The notes under the pieces were generated by a model. That model saw only the letters and a list, made by a program, of their open reading frames with translations. It was not told the origin of the DNA and did no database searches. DNA of 64,000 nt from the NCBI GenBank assembly GCA_023511875.1, contig JAIMAQ010000001.1:372001-436000 (forward strand), in the 5' to 3' direction. This document shows positions 26,845-36,013 of this stretch, piece after piece. Source of the DNA: Thermoflavifilum sp. (GTDB lineage: Bacteria; Bacteroidota; Bacteroidia; Chitinophagales; Chitinophagaceae). The position numbers and the translations under genes were made by a program. Positions within the stretch are counted from its first letter, which is position 1. Each line of letters opens with the position of its first letter.

Positions 26845-28217
26845 AATTGGGCACACTCGATATTAATCGCATGTATTTCATTGGCATTGGTGGCATTGGC
26901 ATGAGCGCCTTGGCGAGATATTTTCGGGAGCAAGGGGTTATGGTGAGTGGTTACGACCGTGTGGAAACGGCACTCACACGTCAACTAGAGCAAGAAGGGA
27001 TATTTATTCATTACGAAGAAGATATAGGCCAGATCGATCGCCAAGCCGATTGCGTGGTATTCACCCCTGCTATACCCCCCGACCATGCCGAATTGCTGTA
27101 TTATCGTCATCATGGATATCCAGTATTTAAGCGCAGTGAAATACTGGGCATGATCTGCCAGCCCATGACAACGATTGCTGTGGCTGGAACGCATGGTAAG
27201 ACCACTACCACAACCCTGATTGCACATATACTCAGAAGCTGTGGGCGCAGCTCGTATACTTTTCTGGGAGGCATCTCTGTGAATTACCAAAGCAATTATT
27301 GGAAAGGCGAAGAACCATTGGTTGTAGTGGAAGCCGATGAATACGATAGATCTTTTTTACAGTTAGAGCCTTATATAGCCGTGATTACGGCCATGGATCC
27401 CGATCATTTGGATGTGTACGGTACAGGGGAAGCGATGCAAGATGCATATGTACAATTTGCTAAGCAGATCAAACCAGGTGGATGTTTGATATATCATAAA
27501 GGATTACCACGCACAGCCGAGTGGGTATCATTGCGATCATATAATTATCATCTATCAGATACAACTGCCGATGTGTATGCCAGCGATATTCGCATAGAAA
27601 AGGGTTGTTATCGTTTTCATGTACATGCACAAGGAGTGCTTATTGCAGATCTGGAATTACATACGGGTGGATCTTATAATATTGAAAACGCTTTAGCAGC
27701 AATTGCTGTGGCGAGAGAATTAGGTGTAGAAACTTCGCAAATCAAACAAGCGATAAATAGCTTTCTAGGCGTCAAAAGGCGGTTTGAATATATTCTGAGA
27801 AGAGATGATGTGGTGCTCATTGATGATTATGCCCATCACCCGGCAGAGTTGAAGGCTTTGCTATCCAGCGTTCGCGAATTATATCCTGATAGACGTTTGC
27901 ATGTAGCCTTTCAACCTCATTTGTATTCACGCACGCGAGATCTGGCTAAAGATTTTGCCGAAAGCCTTGATTTAGCCGATGAAGTTTGGCTTTTACCGAT
28001 TTATCCAGCCAGGGAATTACCTATAGTGGGAGTGAGCAGTGAATCTATCGCCAAGTATATGCAACGGGCTGAGGTTAGATGCATGGATAAACAAGCGCTT
28101 ATTTCGATCATTCGACAGAAGCGTCCAACATTGCTAGTCATTGTGGGTGCAGGAGATATTGATCAGTTGATTCCAGCTATTGTGGAAATATATCAAACTA
28201 CATCACATGCCGCATGA
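26841..28217 (+). CDS. murC: UDP-N-acetylmuramate:L-alanine ligase MurC
   Basis: MurC attaches L-alanine to UDP-MurNAc. The protein is about 458 aa with the Rossmann motif YFIGIGGIGMSALARYF, the P-loop AVAGTHGKTTTTTL, VEADEYDRSFLQL, and the C-terminal DDYAHHPAELKALL and FQPHLYSRT motifs. The track starts at 26814, but ATG 26841 forms a classic 4-nt ATGA overlap with the murG stop and matches the family N-terminus, so I use it. Confidence 0.95.
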   Translation: MKLGTLDINRMYFIGIGGIGMSALARYFREQGVMVSGYDRVETALTRQLEQEGIFIHYEEDIGQIDRQADCVVFTPAIPPDHAELLYYRHHGYPVFKRSEILGMICQPMTTIAVAGTHGKTTTTTLIAHILRSCGRSSYTFLGGISVNYQSNYWKGEEPLVVVEADEYDRSFLQLEPYIAVITAMDPDHLDVYGTGEAMQDAYVQFAKQIKPGGCLIYHKGLPRTAEWVSLRSYNYHLSDTTADVYASDIRIEKGCYRFHVHAQGVLIADLELHTGGSYNIENALAAIAVARELGVETSQIKQAINSFLGVKRRFEYILRRDDVVLIDDYAHHPAELKALLSSVRELYPDRRLHVAFQPHLYSRTRDLAKDFAESLDLADEVWLLPIYPARELPIVGVSSESIAKYMQRAEVRCMDKQALISIIRQKRPTLLVIVGAGDIDQLIPAIVEIYQTTSHAA

Positions 28218-29094
28218 GCAGAAGACATATCGAGTGCCTATAGTTTCGCTAATTGCCGGTCTGATGCTGATGGCCTTACTCATTGGTTTGTTGGTAATGG
28301 CTGCACATCAAAGTCGGCAACAAGTGTGCGTGGATGTTGTAGTTGAGCCCATATCTTCAATCAAGCAAGGTAATTTCTTGTCGGCCGCAGAGATCGAGCA
28401 TAGTGTTGAAGCGTTTCATCCCAAGGGGAAATATTTACAAGAAATAAATTTAAGCGGAATAGAACAAGATTTGTTGCAAAATCCTTGGCTAGCAAAAGTA
28501 GAGTTGTTTTTCGACACACGAGGCCGTTTGCATGTGCGTTATGCACAAAAAAGGCCAGTCCTGCAGGTCTTTACACGAACGGGCAATAGCTTTTACCTCG
28601 ATGTAGAAGGCCATGCCATACCTTTATCTGATTGGTATCATCCCGATGTACCAGTGGTAACTGGCTGGCCAGATAAAAGCTTACAGCCGCGCGATTCGCT
28701 GTTGCTAACCCGGGTAATGAGCATAGGTCATTGGTTAATGAACAACAGCTTTTGGAATGCTCAAGTACAGCAGCTCCACATTCAAGACGATGGCAGCTTG
28801 TTGATGCTGCCTACCGTGGGGCCTGTTATTCAATTGGGTGATGGACAACGATTCGACTTACAATGTCGAGTATTAGAAGCATTTTATCAGCAGGTTTTGT
28901 TAAAAGGATATCTTACGATATATGATACTGTAGATGTTTCGGTGCCTACGCAAATCATGGCTATCCGTAAGCCTTCGGCTATACAGTTACAACCCGTAAG
29001 ATGGGCTAATCAAGGGGGCAACGATACCCGATTATCCATTGCAAGCGATTTGAATGCTGAAAACATACATCATCAAAAACCGTTTATACCATGA
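28207..29094 (+). CDS. ftsQ: Cell division protein FtsQ
   Basis: FtsQ is a bitopic divisome scaffold. The protein is about 295 aa with one N-terminal membrane segment (SLIAGLMLMALLIGLLVMAA) followed by a periplasmic region. That region has a POTRA-like start (INLSGIEQDLLQNPWLAKVELFF) and the FtsQ core (VRYAQKRPVLQVFTRTGNSFYLD). The track uses TTG 28180; ATG 28207, overlapping the murC stop by 11 nt, is more likely. Its stop overlaps ftsA as ATGA. The name rests on topology, the core pattern and position. Confidence 0.88.
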   Translation: MPHEQKTYRVPIVSLIAGLMLMALLIGLLVMAAHQSRQQVCVDVVVEPISSIKQGNFLSAAEIEHSVEAFHPKGKYLQEINLSGIEQDLLQNPWLAKVELFFDTRGRLHVRYAQKRPVLQVFTRTGNSFYLDVEGHAIPLSDWYHPDVPVVTGWPDKSLQPRDSLLLTRVMSIGHWLMNNSFWNAQVQQLHIQDDGSLLMLPTVGPVIQLGDGQRFDLQCRVLEAFYQQVLLKGYLTIYDTVDVSVPTQIMAIRKPSAIQLQPVRWANQGGNDTRLSIASDLNAENIHHQKPFIP

Positions 29095-30464
29095 GCAACT
29101 CATCACCTATCATTGTTGGGCTTGATATCGGTACTACAAAAATTGCTGTGATTGCCGGTAGGAAAAATGAATTTGGTAAACTCGAAATTCTGGGTTTTGG
29201 GAAGGCCGATTCTTTTGGCGTGCAACATGGCATGGTGCTCAATATAGAACAAACTATTCGAGCTATTCAAGAAGCATTACAGCGTTGCTATGCGTCTAAT
29301 CCAGACCTGATTATCGAAGAAGTGTATGTGGGCATTGCAGGAAAGCATATCCAAAGCCTGCAAACACGTGGTGAAATGATTCGCACCGATATTGAATCTG
29401 AAATCTCTCGGCAAGAAGTAGAACAGCTCATTCAAGATCAATACAAGACATATATTCCCACTGGCGATCAGATCATTGATGTGATTCCGCAAGAGTTTTC
29501 TGTGGATCAATATCAAAACATTGCTAATCCAGTAGGCTATTCGGGAATCAAGATCGGTGCAAATTTTCACATCATCACGGGTAATAAATTGGCTATTCGA
29601 AACATTTATCGGAGCGTGGAAAAAGCTGGTTTGCATGTGAAAGATTTGGTATTACAGCCCCTGGCTTCGGCCGCAGCCGTGATGTGCGATCAAGACCTGG
29701 AAGCCGGTGTAGCCATCGTAGATATTGGCGGTGGCACTACTGATATGGCCGTTTTTTATGAGGGTATCCTGCGCCAGACGGTGGTGATTCCTTATGGGGG
29801 AGAAAATATTACCAACGATATCAAAAATGGCTTGGGCGTATTGCGCACACAGGCAGAGCAAATGAAAGTACAATTTGGTTGCGCCCTCGCCGATGAAGCC
29901 AAGAGCAATGCATATATCACCATCCCTGGTTTACGCGGGCAACAGCCACGAGAGATTTCGGTAAAAAATCTAGCACATATTATTCAAGCTCGTATGCAAG
30001 AAATCCTCGATTTTGTCATGTATCATCTTCGGCAAATTGGGCTAGATAGCAAATATCTAAACGGTGGTATCGTGCTCACTGGAGGTGGTTCTCAACTTAA
30101 GCACCTCATTCAACTTACGGAATACGTAACGGGCCTTAGTGCACGCATCGGTTATCCCAACGAGCACCTGGCCAGCAATCATCCCGAAGAGCTTGCCCGA
30201 CCCATGTATGCTACCTGTATAGGATTGATTTTGAAAGGATTAAATGATTATGAAAATCATCCAGAAAATTTTGAAAAAGAATTTATTCATGTAAATGCAT
30301 TAAAAACATCGGGTAATCCTGCAAAAGAAAAGCCGCAACAAACGGCTAGCGGCGAAACCAAAAAGGAATCTAACGTTCGAAATAAACGTTTGCGTGAGTT
30401 TTTGGATAACATTAAATCGGGTATTATTGAATTATTCCGTGATGAAGAAGACAAAACCATTTAA
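29091..30464 (+). CDS. ftsA: Cell division actin-like protein FtsA
   Basis: FtsA is the actin-like ATPase that tethers FtsZ to the membrane. The protein is 457 aa with the phosphate-1 motif IVGLDIGTTKIAVIAG, the SHS2 (1C) domain around EVYVGIAGKHIQS, the phosphate-2 motif VAIVDIGGGTTDMAVF, and the adenosine motif GGIVLTGGGSQL. After a charged linker it ends in an amphipathic helix (REFLDNIKSGIIELF) suited to membrane binding. It is coupled to ftsQ by ATGA and followed 37 nt later by ftsZ. Confidence 0.96.
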   Translation: MSNSSPIIVGLDIGTTKIAVIAGRKNEFGKLEILGFGKADSFGVQHGMVLNIEQTIRAIQEALQRCYASNPDLIIEEVYVGIAGKHIQSLQTRGEMIRTDIESEISRQEVEQLIQDQYKTYIPTGDQIIDVIPQEFSVDQYQNIANPVGYSGIKIGANFHIITGNKLAIRNIYRSVEKAGLHVKDLVLQPLASAAAVMCDQDLEAGVAIVDIGGGTTDMAVFYEGILRQTVVIPYGGENITNDIKNGLGVLRTQAEQMKVQFGCALADEAKSNAYITIPGLRGQQPREISVKNLAHIIQARMQEILDFVMYHLRQIGLDSKYLNGGIVLTGGGSQLKHLIQLTEYVTGLSARIGYPNEHLASNHPEELARPMYATCIGLILKGLNDYENHPENFEKEFIHVNALKTSGNPAKEKPQQTASGETKKESNVRNKRLREFLDNIKSGIIELFRDEEDKTI

Positions 30465-30501
30465 TTATTTCACTAAGTGATGATTTCAAAAATGTAGAGC
30501 C

Positions 30502-32139
30502 ATGATTCATTTTGATCTCCCTAAAGAGAAGTCCTCCATCATTAAAGTCATTGGTATTGGCGGAGGAGGCAGCAATGCTGTAAATTATATGTATAGTTTA
30601 GGCATCGAAGGCGTAGACTTTATTGTTTGCAATACCGATGCGCAGGCCCTAGCCAATAGTCCCGTACCCAACAAGATTCAGCTAGGACCCTCCCTCACGC
30701 AAGGGCTAGGCGCGGGTGCTAATCCAGAGGTGGGCAAGCAAGCCACAGAGGAATCTTTTGAAGAGATCCGACGGATCTTAGAAGTCAACACCAAAATGGT
30801 GTTTATCACCGCTGGAATGGGAGGAGGCACAGGTACAGGCGGCGCTCCAATTGTGGCTAAGATCTCTAAAGAGCTGGGTATCCTCACAGTAGGTATTGTG
30901 ACTACGCCTTTTTACTGGGAAGGTAGAAAACGCTTGCAACAAGCAGAAGCTGGTATCCAAAATTTGAAAGAGTATGTAGATACTTTGTTGATTATTTCCA
31001 ATGATAAACTGCGGCATCAGTTTGGCAACTTGCCTTACAAAGCCGCTTTTGCAAAGGCCGACAATATCCTGGCGGTGGCTGCAAAATGTATTACCGATAT
31101 CATCAATCAGCACGGGCATATCAATGTAGATTTTGCAGATGTATGCACGGCTATGCGCAATGGTGGTGTAGCTATCCTGGGATCGGCCACAGCAGCCGGA
31201 GAAGACCGTGCACAGCATGCTATTGAAATGGCACTCAACTCTCCCTTGCTCAACGATAACGATATCTATGGAGCTAAGTGGGTATTGCTCAACATCACGT
31301 CTGCCGAAGGCGAGTATGAGCATACCATCGACGAAATGGATACCATTCAATCTTATCTCCAAGCCCAAGCAGGTAGCCAATGCGACATCATCTTAGGTGT
31401 TGGCTACGATAATACTTTAGGCGACCAGATTGGCGTAACCGTTATTGCCACAGGTTTTGAACAAAAGCCCATTCATCGCATGCAAGAACACGAACAAACC
31501 CGATTGGCCGAACAAAAGATTGTGATGGTATTGGGTAAAGAAAAAGAGGAAGAGAAAATGTGGAAATCTAAACCTGTAGAACCATCGCCCGACGATGCGC
31601 TCACTCCTCGGCTCATGGATCCAGAAGAGCAAACTTCTTCCCGTAAAACGCCACCTGCCGAAATGCGTAGCTTATTTGACGATACAGAAGAAATGGGAAA
31701 GCCTCGTTCAACGAGCTCAGCCAGTGGTGAATCACGCATCTTTGCTCAAGCTCCACCTGTAAAGCCACAATCTTTGAAATCAGAACCACCAGCCACCACC
31801 GAACAACCTTCAGAAATGAAGCTGATCTTTAAAGACAATGATGCACCAGCGAATAACAACGACCGCCAAAACGCACAACAAGCAGATCCCGAAGAGCAAA
31901 ACCGCATTCAAGATTATGAACGTATTAAAAAACTCAAGCAATTGAGCAATTTACGGGATCCAGCTGCCGAAATAGAAGAAGTGCCAGCCTTTATTCGTCG
32001 CGGGTTGTCTATGGACTCGCAGCCTGCACCCGATCAGTCGCAGCTTTCTGGTTTTACGATTCAACCAGATCCACAGGATAATAGCAAGTCGTCTATTAGC
32101 ACCCTGAATACTTTTTTAAGTGGGAGAAAACCCGATTAA
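30502..32139 (+). CDS. ftsZ: Cell division GTPase FtsZ
   Basis: FtsZ is the tubulin-like GTPase that forms the division ring. The protein is 545 aa with GIGGGGSNAVNYM at the N-terminus, the tubulin signature GGGTGTGGAP (about residues 110-119) and NVDFADV. The GTPase domain ends near residue 330. A long Pro/Glu/Ser/Gln-rich disordered linker of about 190 residues follows, making the protein much longer than the roughly 380-aa E. coli FtsZ. It ends ISTLNTFLSGRKPD, a plausible C-terminal partner-binding peptide. It is the last gene of the dcw cluster. Confidence 0.97.
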   Translation: MIHFDLPKEKSSIIKVIGIGGGGSNAVNYMYSLGIEGVDFIVCNTDAQALANSPVPNKIQLGPSLTQGLGAGANPEVGKQATEESFEEIRRILEVNTKMVFITAGMGGGTGTGGAPIVAKISKELGILTVGIVTTPFYWEGRKRLQQAEAGIQNLKEYVDTLLIISNDKLRHQFGNLPYKAAFAKADNILAVAAKCITDIINQHGHINVDFADVCTAMRNGGVAILGSATAAGEDRAQHAIEMALNSPLLNDNDIYGAKWVLLNITSAEGEYEHTIDEMDTIQSYLQAQAGSQCDIILGVGYDNTLGDQIGVTVIATGFEQKPIHRMQEHEQTRLAEQKIVMVLGKEKEEEKMWKSKPVEPSPDDALTPRLMDPEEQTSSRKTPPAEMRSLFDDTEEMGKPRSTSSASGESRIFAQAPPVKPQSLKSEPPATTEQPSEMKLIFKDNDAPANNNDRQNAQQADPEEQNRIQDYERIKKLKQLSNLRDPAAEIEEVPAFIRRGLSMDSQPAPDQSQLSGFTIQPDPQDNSKSSISTLNTFLSGRKPD

Positions 32140-32193
32140 AAACTGATTTTGAGAAGCTTTTCTGAAAATGGTGTAGGATATGCACACATCCCC

Positions 32194-32201
32194 TAACTTT
32201 G
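32194..32201 (+). promoter_or_regulatory. Candidate -7 promoter element (TAACTTTG) for kup
   Basis: TAACTTTG matches TAnnTTTG exactly and lies 43 nt upstream of the kup start, in the 105-nt gap after ftsZ. No TTG -33 box is clear, so support is moderate. Confidence 0.4.
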
Positions 32202-32244
32202 TAAGCTTTTTTTACTCATTATTCTGTAGACGAATTCTGTATTC

Positions 32245-34185
32245 GTGAGTAAATCTGTATCTCATTTACAAAAAGCCACATTAGGTGGCTTGCTCGTGGC
32301 TCTTGGCATTGTGTATGGAGATATAGGCACTTCGCCACTATACACGTTTTCTGCCATTGTGAGGGGGCAACCCATAGAGGATTTGCTGGTATTAGGTGGG
32401 GCATCCTGTGTGATCTGGACATTAACCTTGCAGACCACCATTAAATACGTAGTGCTCACCCTTCGGGCTGATAACAAGGGCGAAGGGGGAATCTTTTCGT
32501 TATATGCCCTTATTCGTCGACATGCTAAATGGGCGGTGCTTTTTGCAATGATTGGCGGAGCTGGCTTACTGGCCGATGGATTGATTACGCCCCCCATCAC
32601 AGTGACCTCGGCCATTGAAGGGTTGGGTCTTCCGCAAGGAGATACGGTTAAAATCGTTTTATTTATTCTCACTTCGCTATTCGTAATTCAGCAGTTTGGC
32701 ACTGAGTGGATAGGCCGCTTTTTTGGACCAGTGATGTTTGTCTGGTTTTTGATGATGGCTTTGGTGGGCTTGCCACATTTATTGGGAAATCTAAGTGTGT
32801 TGAAAGCATTTAACCCTTATTATGGCCTTAAGCTATTATATGTTTACCCCAAAGGATTTTTGATTTTAGGTGCTGTTTTTCTTTGTACTACAGGAGCAGA
32901 AGCATTGTATTCTGATCTGGGACATTGTGGACGTGCTAATATTCGCGTGAGCTGGATTTTTGTAAAAATATGTTTAATCTTCAGTTATTTAGGACAAGCA
33001 GCTTGGTTACTTACTCATCGTGGAGAAATCGTTTCAGAAAAATTAAATACCTTTTACTCCATCATGCCAGAGTGGTTTTTACCGATAGGTATTATTATAG
33101 CCACTATGGCTTCCATCATTGCCAGTCAGGCCTTGATTTCTGGATCTTATACATTGGTGAGCGAAGCCATGCGTTTGAATCTCTGGCCTAAGTTAAAGAT
33201 TCATTATCCTACCGAAGAAAGAGGACAATTGTATGTTCCGGGAATCAATTTACTGTTGTTTATAGGTTGTGTGAGTGCAGTTTTGCTCTTTCAGCGCTCG
33301 GCCAATATGGAAGCGGCTTATGGCATTACGATCACGGTGTGTATGTTGATGACTTCGATATTATTTTCGGTGTATTTATATACACATCGAGTAAAACCCA
33401 TCTGGATTGGCTTATATTTAGTGGTATATCTCACCATTGAATTTTCTTTTTTGTTTTCTAATCTGGTGAAGTTTGTGCATGGTGGGTATTTTTCCATATT
33501 TGTCGGAGGGGTGCTGTTTTTAGTGATGTTTGTATGGTATCAATCACGCAAGATTCGGAATCGCTATGTAGAGTTTGTGCATCTCGAAGATTATTTGCCT
33601 TTGTTACAAGAGCTTAGTAACGACCAAACGATACCCAAGTATGCTACTCATTTGGTATACATGACCAGTGCCAATAATCCTCGCGAAATTGAGCATAAGA
33701 TTATCTATTCTATTTTCAACAAAAAACCTAAGCGGGCCGATATTTATTGGTTTGTACATGTAGATGTACTCGATGATCCATATACTTGCGAATATGTGGT
33801 CGACACGATTGTGCCCAACGAAGTCATTCGGATTGAGTTTCGCTTAGGGTTTCGGGTAGAACAGCGGATTAATCTCATGTTTCGTAAGGTAGTGGAAGAA
33901 ATGGTGCAAAATCGAGAAGTGAATATCACCAGCCGATATGAGTCTCTAAGCAAAAATAATGTGGTGGGGGATTTTCGCTTTATTGTGATTGAAAAATTTC
34001 TTTCTCACGAAAACGATTTGCCCATATATGAGAGGCTTATCATGCGTGGGTATTTTTTACTGAAAAAAATGAGTTTATCGGAAGAAAAGGGATTTGGCTT
34101 AGATCCTAGCTACGTAACTGTAGAAAAATTCCCATTGATCATTGCACCAGTTACCAACTTTCATTTGAAAAGAGTGTATGAGTAA
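32245..34185 (+). CDS. kup: KUP family potassium uptake protein
   Basis: This is a 646-aa proton-coupled potassium importer of the KUP/HAK/KT family. The N-terminus ALGIVYGDIGTSPLYTF (residues 18-34) is the family signature. About twelve membrane segments run to roughly residue 430, with TTGAEALYSDLGHCG in the middle, and a cytoplasmic C-terminal domain follows. The start is GTG at 32245; no nearby ATG fits. A 6-bp inverted repeat overlaps this start codon. The gene lies 105 nt after ftsZ and probably has its own promoter. It converges on pabB with 19 nt between. Confidence 0.93.
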   Translation: MSKSVSHLQKATLGGLLVALGIVYGDIGTSPLYTFSAIVRGQPIEDLLVLGGASCVIWTLTLQTTIKYVVLTLRADNKGEGGIFSLYALIRRHAKWAVLFAMIGGAGLLADGLITPPITVTSAIEGLGLPQGDTVKIVLFILTSLFVIQQFGTEWIGRFFGPVMFVWFLMMALVGLPHLLGNLSVLKAFNPYYGLKLLYVYPKGFLILGAVFLCTTGAEALYSDLGHCGRANIRVSWIFVKICLIFSYLGQAAWLLTHRGEIVSEKLNTFYSIMPEWFLPIGIIIATMASIIASQALISGSYTLVSEAMRLNLWPKLKIHYPTEERGQLYVPGINLLLFIGCVSAVLLFQRSANMEAAYGITITVCMLMTSILFSVYLYTHRVKPIWIGLYLVVYLTIEFSFLFSNLVKFVHGGYFSIFVGGVLFLVMFVWYQSRKIRNRYVEFVHLEDYLPLLQELSNDQTIPKYATHLVYMTSANNPREIEHKIIYSIFNKKPKRADIYWFVHVDVLDDPYTCEYVVDTIVPNEVIRIEFRLGFRVEQRINLMFRKVVEEMVQNREVNITSRYESLSKNNVVGDFRFIVIEKFLSHENDLPIYERLIMRGYFLLKKMSLSEEKGFGLDPSYVTVEKFPLIIAPVTNFHLKRVYE

Positions 34186-34204
34186 TCCTGGCATTAAGCC
34201 AAAG

Positions 34205-35425
34205 TCAGTTGCAAATGTGAGCCAACTGGCGTGTTTTGAGCATGCATTCTTCCCATTCCTCTTTGGGATCGCTATAGTGGGTAATGCCTGAACCTATAGG
34301 GTAAATGAGTTGTTGTTGAATGCTGTTGTACAACAACGAACGAATCACCACATTTAGGTCGAGATCACCATTGGGTGTGATATAACCTATTGTTCCGGAA
34401 TAGAGGCCTCTAGGCCAAGATTCGTAATGATCAATGAGCTCGAGTACCCGCTTCTTAGGTGCACCCGTCATTGATCCCATGGGGAAAGTAGTAGCCAGTA
34501 CATCAGCAAAGGTAAATTTTGGATCGAGCTCACTACAAATAGTAGATACCATTTGATGAACAGTGGGATAGGTGTAAATGCCCAACCATTCGGTAACGCG
34601 CACGCTGCCAGGTATAGCTGTGTGGGCGAGATCGTTTCGGATAAGATCTACGACAATGGTATTCTCGGCTCGTTCTTTTGGAGATAGCATCAGAGCGTGT
34701 TTGTGTTGATCATCTTCAGCTGCATTTTGCCCGCGAGGCATAGTGCCTTTCATGGGTTGCATTGTGAGGCTCGATCCTTGCTTGCTGAGGTAACGTTCGG
34801 GGCTGGCACAAAGCAAATAGGCATCGTACCAGCGATAAAAAGCCGAAAAAGGAGCTATGGGGAGTTGTTGAAAAACAGATACGGGTGAAATTTTGACCGA
34901 GTGCTGCACAAAAGGAAAGCAGAAATTGAGTTCATAACAATCTCCGCGTTTAATATGTTGTTGTATGTCTTGCACATGTTGCAAGTAATGTTTTTTAGCG
35001 ATTGTGGGTTTTAGTTGCAAGCCTTGCTGGCCATGAGGGCTTGTGGGATGGAGCTGGCAAATATCGCGAAACATATTTTCTGCTTCAGTAGCCGAGCCAT
35101 ATAGCCCTATTTCCACACGATCTTCATGGAGCTTGATTAGGACTTCGGGGACAAAGAAATAAACATCTGGGAATCCACTCCAACAAGGTCGATGACGAAG
35201 AGAGGGCCAAAGGATGGATACACAGCTATAGCTGATATGTCCTATAGCCCAATCGTTGTGGGTTTGATGCCAGTGATATAAATCCTGAAAACTTGTCGGG
35301 CCTTGGGGTAGGAATTGGTGCACCACACCTGCTCCTAGCAATGCTTGAGCACATTGCCAACCGTGGCTATATGGTCCTCTATAAAAAAATGCCATATTCC
35401 TGAACCGATTGCCCCAGATGAGCAA
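34205..35425 (-). CDS. pabB: Aminodeoxychorismate synthase component I (PabB-like chorismate-binding enzyme)
   Basis: The chorismate-binding domain contains DVYFFVPE, QPMKGTMPRG and TFPMGSMTGAPKKRVLELID. The lysine in the KGT motif is typical of PabB (aminodeoxychorismate synthase) rather than anthranilate synthase TrpE, which has alanine there. The product would go to p-aminobenzoate for folate, possibly via the class IV aminotransferase at 11.7 kb. The track begins at a TTG (35425), but conserved-looking sequence (FAEQLLIWGNRF) begins upstream. The reading frame is open to a stop at 35492-35494, with a CTG at 35488-35486 as the only early candidate. The true start is therefore uncertain. 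Confidence 0.88.
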   Translation of the reverse strand: MLIWGNRFRNMAFFYRGPYSHGWQCAQALLGAGVVHQFLPQGPTSFQDLYHWHQTHNDWAIGHISYSCVSILWPSLRHRPCWSGFPDVYFFVPEVLIKLHEDRVEIGLYGSATEAENMFRDICQLHPTSPHGQQGLQLKPTIAKKHYLQHVQDIQQHIKRGDCYELNFCFPFVQHSVKISPVSVFQQLPIAPFSAFYRWYDAYLLCASPERYLSKQGSSLTMQPMKGTMPRGQNAAEDDQHKHALMLSPKERAENTIVVDLIRNDLAHTAIPGSVRVTEWLGIYTYPTVHQMVSTICSELDPKFTFADVLATTFPMGSMTGAPKKRVLELIDHYESWPRGLYSGTIGYITPNGDLDLNVVIRSLLYNSIQQQLIYPIGSGITHYSDPKEEWEECMLKTRQLAHICN

Positions 35426-35499
35426 TTGTTCAGCGAAGCGGGTAGCAGCAGTTGGACGACGAAAAGTATAAAATGAACGGTAAGGCAGTGGTTAAAGAA

Positions 35500-35973
35500 T
35501 TAAAAATCTTCGTCATCTTCATCATCAAAGCCGGGCTCTGTGAAGAATCCCAGATCCTTAAAATCGTCTTCGTCAAACAAATCGTCGTCGTCTCTGCTTC
35601 CTCTCTTGCCCTTTAGCTTTGAACGAGGAGCTGGCGGATCAAATTCTTCGAAATCTGGATCATAACTTTCTTCCTCTTCTGGGTCTTCCCAAACATCTTT
35701 TTCCTCCATTTGTACATCGCCCCAATCTTCTTCCTCATCGGCCCGTACACGCGACTTGCCCGGCTTTTTGCTTTTGGTGCTTTCAGATTTTTTGCGTGTC
35801 GACTTCTTCGTACGCTTTGCAGTTTCTTCTTCACTTTCTTCCATTTCCTCCAATTCGTCGTCTGTCCGCTTGGATTTAGCAGAAGCGGTTTTTCGCGTTT
35901 TTTTAGCAGAAGCGGCTTTTCTACTGCTCGGCTTTTGTTTGTTTTCTTTTTCAGACCTGGCTTTCATGTGCAT
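35500..35973 (-). CDS. Block-charged low-complexity protein of unknown function
   Basis: The protein is 157 aa. Residues 1-78 are rich in Lys, Ser, Ala and Thr with repeats such as SSRKAASAKKTRKTASAKSK, interrupted by one acidic patch (DDELEEMEESEEE). Residues 79-157 are strongly acidic and aromatic-spiced (DEDDFKDLGFFTEPGFDDE). No signal peptide or membrane segment is present, so it should be cytoplasmic and largely disordered. The basic half resembles histone-H1-like tails, which allows nucleic-acid binding as a hypothesis only. Consistent codon structure and an upstream palindrome/promoter-like site support a real gene. It lies between purA and pabB. Confidence 0.7.
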   Translation of the reverse strand: MHMKARSEKENKQKPSSRKAASAKKTRKTASAKSKRTDDELEEMEESEEETAKRTKKSTRKKSESTKSKKPGKSRVRADEEEDWGDVQMEEKDVWEDPEEEESYDPDFEEFDPPAPRSKLKGKRGSRDDDDLFDEDDFKDLGFFTEPGFDDEDDEDF

Positions 35974-35998
35974 GAAATTTTAAGTTCAACACTAATGT

Positions 35999-36013
35999 AT
36001 AACAGGCTGTTAT
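35999..36013. promoter_or_regulatory. Perfect palindrome ATAACAG-G-CTGTTAT, candidate operator
   Basis: Two 7-bp arms around a single G lie 26 nt upstream of the block-charged protein's start. A near-consensus -7 box (TAGTGTTG on the minus strand, 35987-35994) lies between the palindrome and the gene, so the palindrome would fall in the promoter spacer. The binding factor is unknown. The rest of the 248-nt gap to purA (36014-36221) shows AT-rich sequence and no other clear feature. Confidence 0.4.

Noticed and set aside
30778-31380. 200-aa minus-strand ORF within ftsZ
   Set aside because: Antisense to the best-conserved part of FtsZ with no domain or composition of its own.
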